A DNA stretch of 64,000 nucleotides from Actinomycetaceae bacterium TAE3-ERU4. Lineage in GTDB: Bacteria; Actinomycetota; Actinomycetes; Actinomycetales; Actinomycetaceae. The stretch is taken from assembly GCA_019218365.1 (NCBI GenBank), contig JAHUUJ010000001.1, positions 124,001-188,000 on the forward strand, written 5' to 3'. The translations under genes were made by a program, and so were the position numbers. This document shows, in pieces, positions 25,278 through 32,477 of the stretch. The stretch's first letter is position 1. Every line of letters starts with the position of its first letter. The notes below the pieces were generated by a model. That model was not told where the DNA came from, searched no databases, and saw only the letters and a list, made by a program, of their open reading frames with translations.

Positions 25278-27065
25278 ATGACGAATCCGCTTCCCCTCAT
25301 CGAACTGAAAGATTTCTCCTTCCAGTACCGTGCGCAGTCAGAGCCTACGCTCAAAAACCTTAACCTGCGTATAAACGAGGGGGAGCGGATTCTCATCACA
25401 GGGCCTTCCGGGTGTGGAAAATCCACCTTAGCCCATGTGATTAACGGGATAATTCCCCATCGTTTTCCCGGTGTATTCTCTGGCGAAGCACGCGTTTGTG
25501 GATTCGACATTACCAACGATTCCCATCCCTCACTAACAGAACTTTCACGCCGAGTCGGTACGGTACTACAGGATCCAGATGGGCAGTTTATCGGAATTAC
25601 CGTCGCCGAAGATATTGCTTTTTCCCTGGAAAACCAACAAGTACCACCGACTAAAATGCACGAACAGGTTCGCGCTGCCGCAAACCTAGTCGGAATTGCA
25701 GACAAGCTTGATTCCTCCCCCCAGCAACTTTCCGGAGGGCAAAAACAACGCGTTTCCCTCGCCGGGGTATTGGTGGAAGAAGATTTACAGGTTCTTCTTT
25801 GTGACGAACCTTTGGCAAGCCTCGACCCCAAATCAAGCTCACATACACTTGATTTACTTGATTCCCTTTACGAACGCACGGGGAAAACCCTACTCATCGT
25901 TGAGCACCGGATAGAAGAGGTTTTAAACCACCACATCGACCGGGTAATTCTCATGTCGCAGGGAAGAATTATTGCTGATTTACCTCCCGCTGAGCTACTT
26001 GCTTCCTCACTGCTAGAAGACAATGGCATCAGAAGCCCGCTCTATGTTTCTGCCCTAAAATACGCAAAAATCAATCCCGCCGAGGTAAAGGGGCTAGAGA
26101 ACCTCGAAAAGATAGAACTCACCAAGCAACAAAAAACCCAGCTTGTTGAGTGGGCCGCGAAAGTTCCCCCACGCACTCCAAACCCTCAAGGCGAACTGTT
26201 ACGCGTAGATAATCTAAACTTCCGCTACCCCCAGAGCGACCCGCATGCCCCCCTTCCCAGACTCGTAGTTGAAGATGTTTCTTTTAGTATCCAAAAAGGA
26301 CAGATTCTTTCCCTATGTGGCAATAACGGTGCCGGTAAATCTACACTCGCGAAACTGCTGTGTGGTTTTGAAAAGCCAAGCTCGGGTGAAATTACCCTAA
26401 ACGGTCAAGAAATCAGTACCTGGCCCATTGCACGAAGGGCTAAAGACATCGGATTTGTTCTCCAAAACCCGAACCAGATGATTAGCAAACCAACCGTTTT
26501 TGCCGAGGTTGCGCTAGCTCTCCAAAGCGAAAATATATCTCCCGAAGAACTACAGGAAACTGTTTCTTCCACACTTCGAGTCTGCGGTCTTTATCCCTAC
26601 CGAAATTGGCCCATCTCCGCACTGTCTTTCGGCCAGAAGAAACGTGTGACAATCGCTTCGATTATGGTACGTAAGCCTAAACTTCTGATTCTCGACGAGC
26701 CTACCGCGGGACAGGACTGGGCGCACTATACCGAGATTATGCAGTTTTTACAAAAACTAAATGAACTTGGCACCTCAATTTTATTAATCACTCACGATAT
26801 GCATCTAGCCCTTGAATACACCACTTCAACCCTGGTTTTATCAGGCTCAAAATTGATTGCCTATCGTCCATGCTCACAGGTCTTAACCGATAGTGACCTA
26901 TGCGAAAAAGCCGGGCTGAAAACAACCAGCTTATTCACCCTCGCAGAAAAATGCGGTTTTGCCGAACCATCTGTTTTCGTAGATTCTTTCCTTGCTTACG
27001 ACCTAGCTAATCGTCCGCAAAATCTCCTCGAACGAATTTCTCAGGGGGAAGCAAATGGCAACTAA
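25278..27065 (+). CDS. ECF transporter ATPase, two fused EcfA domains
   Basis: A 595-residue cytosolic ATPase with two ABC domains in one chain. Domain 1 has Walker A GPSGCGKST near residue 43 and signature LSGGQKQR; domain 2 has GNNGAGKST and the altered signature LSFGQKKR. The spacer between them (about residues 250-310) fits the DUF3744-type linker common to UPF0397 clusters. The second signature's LSFGQKK departs from the usual SGGQ, as is typical of EcfA2-type domains. Its ATG has only AGG nearby as a ribosome site. It overlaps the EcfT gene by 11 bases, so the two are translationally coupled. Confidence 0.92.
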   Translation: MTNPLPLIELKDFSFQYRAQSEPTLKNLNLRINEGERILITGPSGCGKSTLAHVINGIIPHRFPGVFSGEARVCGFDITNDSHPSLTELSRRVGTVLQDPDGQFIGITVAEDIAFSLENQQVPPTKMHEQVRAAANLVGIADKLDSSPQQLSGGQKQRVSLAGVLVEEDLQVLLCDEPLASLDPKSSSHTLDLLDSLYERTGKTLLIVEHRIEEVLNHHIDRVILMSQGRIIADLPPAELLASSLLEDNGIRSPLYVSALKYAKINPAEVKGLENLEKIELTKQQKTQLVEWAAKVPPRTPNPQGELLRVDNLNFRYPQSDPHAPLPRLVVEDVSFSIQKGQILSLCGNNGAGKSTLAKLLCGFEKPSSGEITLNGQEISTWPIARRAKDIGFVLQNPNQMISKPTVFAEVALALQSENISPEELQETVSSTLRVCGLYPYRNWPISALSFGQKKRVTIASIMVRKPKLLILDEPTAGQDWAHYTEIMQFLQKLNELGTSILLITHDMHLALEYTTSTLVLSGSKLIAYRPCSQVLTDSDLCEKAGLKTTSLFTLAEKCGFAEPSVFVDSFLAYDLANRPQNLLERISQGEANGN

Positions 27066-27903
27066 TTCAAAGGCTCCCCGTTCAACTTTCGGCTACCTGC
27101 CACGTGATTCGTTCATGCATCGCCTGGGCGGGTCAACCAAACTGCTGATGGTACTTTGCATGTCACTAGCGGTAATGATGGGATTTGACACCCGTCTTTT
27201 AGTAGTCATGCTCATAGTCTCGGTTATCTTTTGGAAGCTTTCAAAAATCTCTTTGCGAGATTTAGCAACAGTCCTCTTAATTGTTCTGGGGCTGATGCTA
27301 TTAAATAATCTCTTCATTTTTCTTTTCGCACCCAACTATGGGACTGAGCTTTACGGTACACGACACGAACTAGTGCATCTTCCGGCAGGCTACTCAATCA
27401 CTGCCGAACAGCTTTTTTACCAGCTAAACGTAACTTTAAAATACTTCGCGGTCATTCCTATCGCACTTTTGTTCTTAACCACGACAGAGCCTTCTCAATT
27501 TGCGGCAGCACTAAACCGAGTAGGAGTTCCTTACAAAGTCTCTTATTCGGTTTCCTTGGCTCTTCGTTATATTCCGGATGTGCAGCGCGACTTCCAAAAT
27601 ATTTCTAAAGCACAGCAGGCGCGTGGAGTAGACACTTCTAAGGACGTTTCTTTCTTTACCCGTTTAAAGAACACTTCCCATATTCTTTTCCCACTTCTGC
27701 TTACCTCCCTGGATAGGATTGAAGTTATTTCTACCGCGATGGATTTACGCGGATTTGGACAGGGGAAAAAACGTACCTGGTATCGTACTGACGAGTTCAC
27801 CTGGCGCGACGTTCTCGCATTAAGTATTAGCGTTCTGCTGCTGCTGGGATCGATTATCCTACTATGGGTAAACGGCGGAAGATTCTATAATCCATTCATG
27901 TAA
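27055..27903 (+). CDS. ecfT: ECF transporter transmembrane subunit EcfT
   Basis: A 282-residue membrane scaffold that couples the ATPase to the S component. The N-terminal STFGYLPRDSFMHRLGGSTKLLMVLCM block is typical, as is the pair of coupling helices with Ala-Arg-Gly motifs; ISKAQQARGVD and TAMDLRGFGQGKKRTW are readable near residues 177-245, and are the two motifs that bind the ATPase domains. The ribosome site AGGGGGAAG lies within the ATPase gene. The protein ends with a last hydrophobic segment, and a strong terminator follows. Confidence 0.92.
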   Translation: MATNSKAPRSTFGYLPRDSFMHRLGGSTKLLMVLCMSLAVMMGFDTRLLVVMLIVSVIFWKLSKISLRDLATVLLIVLGLMLLNNLFIFLFAPNYGTELYGTRHELVHLPAGYSITAEQLFYQLNVTLKYFAVIPIALLFLTTTEPSQFAAALNRVGVPYKVSYSVSLALRYIPDVQRDFQNISKAQQARGVDTSKDVSFFTRLKNTSHILFPLLLTSLDRIEVISTAMDLRGFGQGKKRTWYRTDEFTWRDVLALSISVLLLLGSIILLWVNGGRFYNPFM

Positions 27904-27910
27904 ACTTCTA

Positions 27911-27949
27911 AAAAGGTGGCCCCTCACTAGATGTGAGGGGCCACCTTTT
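27911..27949. terminator. Bidirectional terminator between ecfT and the membrane protein gene
   Basis: A perfect 17-bp stem (27911-27927 with 27933-27949) with AAAA on the left and TTTT on the right arm lies between convergent genes. It can stop transcription from both sides. Confidence 0.9.
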
Positions 27950-27962
27950 ATCCACTCTAAAA

Positions 27963-28751
27963 CTAGAGCTTAAAGGACTTGTGTTTGCCAATAAGCGTAA
28001 GGCAGAAAATACTTGCGCAAAGCACCAGGAGAGAAACTAGACCCGCCAAGATAGATCCGCCAACAATAAATAGGTTTGCAAAAACCATGAACAGTAACGG
28101 CCACATACCTGCAAAGTAGATGGAGATACGGTTTCCCGCGACATAGCCTACGAGCAATAAAACTGTGCCGAAGGCAATAATTAAGAGAAGTCCAAAGAAA
28201 TTACGCACAAACCAGTTATGCCCCAGGTTGGTAACGGGAAGCGCCAAAATTGAAAATAGGAGGTAAATGCTCCAGCCCGCTAATAGACCAAAAGTAACAT
28301 CAACTATTAAAGTTATGGCTGCACGCTGTCCTTTAGTTTTTGCACCGAATAGGTACGGCGGCAAACCCACTAAAAGTACTACTGTTACCACTGTCAACAC
28401 TAGTACTACCAGTGCCGAAGCAAAGGGCATGCCCAATCCCTGCAGCATTACGTATAGCCCTACTAGCAGCATGGCCAACGACGGGAAGAACCAGTGAGTT
28501 CTTTGGAACTCAATTGTGTTAGCCGTAGGCAGCCACTGCCAAACGGTGAAGGCTAGAAGACCGCCCACAATAGGAATCCACATCCAAGAACCTATCCCCA
28601 TGCTGTCGAGTAAAGAGAACTGGAGGGCATCACCGGTGTAAACCAATGGGGTCTGCGCGTGCACTCGCCCAACTATGAAAAGAATTAAGGCAAGTATCCC
28701 AAACCCTGTAGTAATTATCTGTCGATTACGGTCGGCTGTTGTAAAACGCAT
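27963..28751 (-). CDS. Polytopic membrane protein, function unknown
   Basis: A 262-residue protein with about 8 hydrophobic segments, starting with a basic N-terminus MRFTTADRNRQ then a membrane segment. I do not recognise a family. Loops are short and there are no charged catalytic-looking motifs. The ATG follows a perfect AGGAGG. It begins 23 bases after the menG gene, so it lies in an operon with menaquinone methylation, which could tie it to respiration or membrane assembly. It ends next to the ECF terminator. A small integral membrane enzyme or transporter-accessory role is possible, but nothing in the sequence decides it. Confidence 0.75.
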   Translation of the reverse strand: MRFTTADRNRQIITTGFGILALILFIVGRVHAQTPLVYTGDALQFSLLDSMGIGSWMWIPIVGGLLAFTVWQWLPTANTIEFQRTHWFFPSLAMLLVGLYVMLQGLGMPFASALVVLVLTVVTVVLLVGLPPYLFGAKTKGQRAAITLIVDVTFGLLAGWSIYLLFSILALPVTNLGHNWFVRNFFGLLLIIAFGTVLLLVGYVAGNRISIYFAGMWPLLFMVFANLFIVGGSILAGLVSLLVLCASIFCLTLIGKHKSFKL

Positions 28752-28774
28752 TGCGAAGCCTCCTGGTTCATTGT

Positions 28775-29479
28775 TTACGATTTTTTTGTCGCCCTGTGCA
28801 GGGCGACAATTCCCCCGGTGAGATTACGATATTCGACGTTCTCCCACCCACATTCGGAAATAATTTGGGAAAGTTTCTTTTGATCGGGCCACTGCAAAAT
28901 TGATTCTGCAAGATAGGTATAGGCCTCCGGGTTATCTTGTACCAGCCCAGAAATACCCTGTAGAAAAGTTTTTAGATAAAGTTCGTAAGCCTGACGAGCT
29001 GGACCAAAAACTGGACGAGAAAACTCAGCCACGAGCAGTGTTCCTCCCGGACGCACGACCCGAGCCATTTCGCTCAGCCCTTTTTGGGTGTCGGCAATAT
29101 TCCGCAATCCAAAAGAAATAGTGGCAGCATCAAACTCATTATCAGCAAAAGGTAAATCCATTGCGTCAGCCCAAACGAACTCTAGGTTTGGGTGCTTCTT
29201 ACGGCCCTGCTCTATCATTCCGTGCGAAAAGTCACCGGCTACCAATTTGGCTCCACTTTGCGCCAGGTAAGCGGTAGAAGTCCCAGTTCCTGCTGCTAAA
29301 TCGAGAATTCGCTGACCAGGTTTGGGGTTTAGGGCTTTACGTACAGCCCGACGCCATATCCGGTCCCATCCAAGGGTCATTAAATCGTTTGCAAGGTCGT
29401 AGTTTTTCGCTACCTTGTCAAACATTCCAGCTACCCGCTGGGGGTCTTTGTCGACAGGAATGGCGCTTAATTTGCTCAT
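28775..29479 (-). CDS. menG: Demethylmenaquinone methyltransferase
   Basis: A 234-residue class I SAM-dependent methyltransferase of the UbiE/MenG family, which makes menaquinone from demethylmenaquinone, the last step of the pathway. The SAM-binding motif I reads DLAAGTGTSTAYLA, with the family's GWDRIWRRAVRKAL before it, and motif ISFGLRNIADTQKGLSEMARVVRPGG later. The ATG at 29479 is chosen over an in-frame TTG two codons earlier because GAAAG is then spaced correctly (8 bases). The gene starts only 53 bases from menF on the other strand, so the two probably share a divergent promoter region. Confidence 0.93.
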   Translation of the reverse strand: MSKLSAIPVDKDPQRVAGMFDKVAKNYDLANDLMTLGWDRIWRRAVRKALNPKPGQRILDLAAGTGTSTAYLAQSGAKLVAGDFSHGMIEQGRKKHPNLEFVWADAMDLPFADNEFDAATISFGLRNIADTQKGLSEMARVVRPGGTLLVAEFSRPVFGPARQAYELYLKTFLQGISGLVQDNPEAYTYLAESILQWPDQKKLSQIISECGWENVEYRNLTGGIVALHRATKKS

Positions 29480-29518
29480 GCTCAATTCTTTCAGGGGTAA
29501 AACTAAAATTCAATACTT

Positions 29519-29524
29519 TAGAAT
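29519..29524 (+). promoter_or_regulatory. -10 box suggesting a leaderless menF transcript
   Basis: TAGAAT (5 of 6 to TATAAT) ends 8 bases before the menF ATG at 29533, and no Shine-Dalgarno sequence precedes that ATG. Transcription would therefore begin at or beside the start codon. The -35 region is not convincing. Confidence 0.5.
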
Positions 29525-29532
29525 TATTGGCG

Positions 29533-30858
29533 ATGATACCTCTTGAAGCCAATCCAGACGCATACCTCTCCGGATGGAGAGCGGTTGAATTGACCCTTCC
29601 CCCCGAAGTTTACGGGGTTCCCACACATTCTCGGGGAATGGCTCAGCCCTGGGGGCGTTTTGCCCTAAATTTTGTTCCCAAAGACCAGCGCCCTCTATGC
29701 TGGATTGGGCGCGGAACCTGTGTAGTTTCCTGGGGAGGGACAATAAATTTCACAGGAGAAATGACACAGGCTGCACGGATTTACCGAGAATGGGCAAGAA
29801 AAGTTCATTTAGAAGAAAAATCACGCGAACTACTTGTTTCCTTGGGAGCTTTTAATTTCACTGATTTGGTAGGCACCCTCCGCGTGCCCACCCTCGCCCT
29901 AATTGGAATGCCACACCTGCGGACGTTCCTTATCTGGCACACGAGTCGGGACGAAGAGGCCCAAAAGCTCCAAGACTGTATTTATTCTTCAAATCTAAAT
30001 ACTCTCTTTTCCTCAGATTCCCCCACCCCCCTACGTTGGGAAGAAAATGGAGCAAGTATCCCACTAGAAACATGGCAGAATAACCTTACTCACGGCACTG
30101 ATTTACTACGCGCGGGAAAAGCCAAAAAAATTGTTCTTTCCAGAGACGTTTACTGGTCTTGCTCGCCCCCAAAGCAAATTGTTGAAGTACTTAAAAACCT
30201 CATTGCCAAAGACGACCACGTCGGCCAGGACACTTCTTCTTGGGCATTTTCAATCGATAACCTGGTAGGCGCTTCACCTGAAGTATTATCCCAGGTAACA
30301 GATGGCATTTTTAGTGCCCGCATCCTGGCAGGAACCCGACCGGCGGGTCGAGGAGAAGAACTATTCGATGATCCTAAGGAACTGGCCGAACATACTGCCG
30401 CCCGAGATTCGGTACTTACCAAACTCGCCAGCGCAAATATAACCCGGGTAAAAACCGGGGAGCCCCGGCTCTTACGCCTAAGTAACGTTGACCACCTACA
30501 AACCGAATTAAGTGGACGAGTCACACCAGGAAGTGATAGCGCCACCTTAGCGACACATTTCCACCCTACCGCAGCTATTTGCGGGACTCCCACAAACCTC
30601 GCACGAGAACTAATTTCCCAGCTTGAGCTAATTGATCGCGGTAAGTTCACCGGCCCCGTAGGACTAATGCATCCAAGCGGTGACGGGCAGTGGAATATCG
30701 CCTTACGCTGTGCCCAAACTGAGGATGCGACCTCACCTTTTTCTTCTCAATGGAGACTACTTGCTGGAGCCGGAATTATGCCTTCTTCCACTGCAGCACG
30801 GGAGACCGAAGAAACTGGCGTAAAAATGGGACTAATGCGTAAAGCCTTAGGCATATAG
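29533..30858 (+). CDS. menF: Isochorismate synthase
   Basis: A 441-residue chorismate-binding enzyme that converts chorismate to isochorismate, the first menaquinone step. The C-terminal domain holds the readable family motifs: AKKIVLSRDVYW, NLVGASPEVL, ARILAGTRPAGRG, DDPKELAEHTAARDSV and the Mg-binding ETEETGVKMG end. I place the start at ATG 29533, because the protein aligns from MIPLEANPDAYLSGW; an earlier in-frame ATG at 29389 lies inside menG on the opposite strand. No ribosome site precedes it, and a -10 box sits just upstream. A strong terminator follows at 30868. Confidence 0.92.
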   Translation: MIPLEANPDAYLSGWRAVELTLPPEVYGVPTHSRGMAQPWGRFALNFVPKDQRPLCWIGRGTCVVSWGGTINFTGEMTQAARIYREWARKVHLEEKSRELLVSLGAFNFTDLVGTLRVPTLALIGMPHLRTFLIWHTSRDEEAQKLQDCIYSSNLNTLFSSDSPTPLRWEENGASIPLETWQNNLTHGTDLLRAGKAKKIVLSRDVYWSCSPPKQIVEVLKNLIAKDDHVGQDTSSWAFSIDNLVGASPEVLSQVTDGIFSARILAGTRPAGRGEELFDDPKELAEHTAARDSVLTKLASANITRVKTGEPRLLRLSNVDHLQTELSGRVTPGSDSATLATHFHPTAAICGTPTNLARELISQLELIDRGKFTGPVGLMHPSGDGQWNIALRCAQTEDATSPFSSQWRLLAGAGIMPSSTAARETEETGVKMGLMRKALGI

Positions 30859-30867
30859 CTAAGAAAA

Positions 30868-30904
30868 TGTTTTGTCCCCCATAGTTTTATTGGGGGACAA
30901 AACA
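30868..30904. terminator. Terminator between menF and htrA
   Basis: A perfect 14-bp stem (30868-30881 with 30891-30904) with a 9-base loop separates convergent menF and htrA. Confidence 0.88.
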
Positions 30905-30908
30905 CTAA

Positions 30909-32393
30909 CTAATTTATGCTGGCGGCATTTATCAGTTCCCCGGTGATTTTCAGTAGTTTTCCATCACGGGCAACCTGAAGTGTGACTCGGTCACCTGGAG
31001 AGTAACGTCGCACGTAGCCAATAAGTGAAAGTGAATCAGAAACCGGCTGTCCGTTAATTGCCACTATAACGTCTCCCCTACGCAGCCCAGCAGCTCCCAT
31101 CTTGGAAAGAGAAGTAATTTCTTTTACTTCCGCCCCATTACGGGCGATTCCATCTATAGTTGTGACGGCCGGAGCTGCACTAATTCCCAAAAGGGCGTGA
31201 GTTGCGTGACCCGTAGAGATAATTTCTCCACTAATTTTTTTAACCAGATTAACGGGAATCGCAAAACCCAAACCGATTGATCCAGCTTGGCGTGCTTGAC
31301 TTCCGCCAAGGGAAATAATTGACGAGTTAATCCCAATTACTCTGCCCTTATCATCAAATAGGGGGCCACCGGAGTTACCGGGGTTAATGGAAGCATCCAC
31401 CTGAATTGAGTTGGTAATTACTTCCGCTCCGGGACGATTGTATTCATCTCGTTTGGAAACTACCGTAGGACGGTCAAGGGCGGAAATAATTCCAGTAGTC
31501 ATTGTTGCCCGCAAACCGAGGGGAGCACCAATTGCTGCAACAGGTTGTCCAACTTCCAACTTGGCGGAGTTGCCCAGTCGAGCTGCGGTTAAATCTGTGG
31601 GTGGCTTGACCAATTTAATTACGGCTAGGTCAGTGGAAGGGTCAGTTCCCACAATCTTTGCCTTATAGATTCTGCCATCATTCAATGTCACCCGGATTTC
31701 ACCGTTTGCCTGAGCGTTAGCAATTACGTGGTTGTTCGTGACAATGTGGGCTTCTTTATCAATAATTACCCCCGAACCGGTATCTGCCCCGGTTTCACCA
31801 CGGACTTGAATTAGCACCACGGTTTTACCTACCGCTTCATTTACGGCTTTCCAGTCGGCAGCAGAGGCCTGGGAATTAACTACGGGCGCTACCTCGGCGG
31901 TACTTCCTTTTTCTTGGGGAACCACCGATTGGGTACCTGTATTCAGGAGGCCGCTTGCCTGCAACCCTACAACGGTCAATCCCGAAGCCATAAGTGCCGC
32001 AACGAGGGTAGAGGTACATACCGCTACCCAACCGGGGGTGCGACGGCGTTTACGCTTCCACTTTGGTGGAGTATCAAGCATTTGTACCTGGTGAGGGTAG
32101 TAGGGGTGATAGTTGTTCGTACCGCTATTCGGTGCGGCAGGTGCGGCATAGGGGTTATTGTCCGAGGGAGTGTCAGCTTGTCGTGCGGAAAAATCCGTAG
32201 GAGCTTGCGCCGTGTACTGGTTCCGGGTGGGATAAGTCTGTTCCGCTGTTACTGACTCAGGGGCAGAAGCTGGGGATTCACCGGGAAAAGAAGGGCTCAC
32301 GGATGTCTGCTGGGTCTCATATGAAGTGGGCTCTGGCGCCGAAAAGTTTTCCTCAGGAGGATTTTCATCCGTCCATTTTTCTTTATTTTCCAT
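30909..32393 (-). CDS. HtrA-like serine protease with PDZ domain
   Basis: A 494-residue membrane-anchored periplasmic-type quality-control protease. A disordered, Pro/Ser/Gln/Tyr-rich cytoplasmic N-terminus (residues 1-115) precedes one transmembrane segment (about 122-150). The trypsin-like domain has its catalytic triad visible as His222 (NNHVIANA), Asp255 (STDLAVIKL) and Ser341 (NPGNSGGPLF). One PDZ domain fills about residues 395-490 with GDVIVAINGQPV. The length and layout resemble actinobacterial HtrA/PepD. Four helically spaced GTTA repeats upstream (32423-32458) suggest response-regulator control, common for HtrA genes. Confidence 0.92.
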   Translation of the reverse strand: MENKEKWTDENPPEENFSAPEPTSYETQQTSVSPSFPGESPASAPESVTAEQTYPTRNQYTAQAPTDFSARQADTPSDNNPYAAPAAPNSGTNNYHPYYPHQVQMLDTPPKWKRKRRRTPGWVAVCTSTLVAALMASGLTVVGLQASGLLNTGTQSVVPQEKGSTAEVAPVVNSQASAADWKAVNEAVGKTVVLIQVRGETGADTGSGVIIDKEAHIVTNNHVIANAQANGEIRVTLNDGRIYKAKIVGTDPSTDLAVIKLVKPPTDLTAARLGNSAKLEVGQPVAAIGAPLGLRATMTTGIISALDRPTVVSKRDEYNRPGAEVITNSIQVDASINPGNSGGPLFDDKGRVIGINSSIISLGGSQARQAGSIGLGFAIPVNLVKKISGEIISTGHATHALLGISAAPAVTTIDGIARNGAEVKEITSLSKMGAAGLRRGDVIVAINGQPVSDSLSLIGYVRRYSPGDRVTLQVARDGKLLKITGELINAASIN

Positions 32394-32422
32394 GCTTTAT
32401 CTTTCTAGATTAAATAACTTCT

Positions 32423-32458
32423 GTTACCAACTTGTTATCTAGTGTTACATATTTGTTA
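32423..32458 (-). promoter_or_regulatory. Four helically phased GTTA repeats upstream of htrA
   Basis: GTTA occurs at 32423, 32434, 32444 and 32455, spacings 11, 10 and 11 bases, that is one DNA turn each; on the minus strand these read TAACA. Such tandem direct repeats are typical sites for OmpR-type response regulators bound in a row on one face. They lie 30-66 bases before the htrA start and after the end of menD. Confidence 0.55.
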
Positions 32459-32477
32459 TATTTTTGCTAGCGATATT

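Noticed and set aside
29389-29532. N-terminal extension of MenF
   Set aside because: It overlaps menG on the other strand and does not resemble the family; ATG 29533 fits better.
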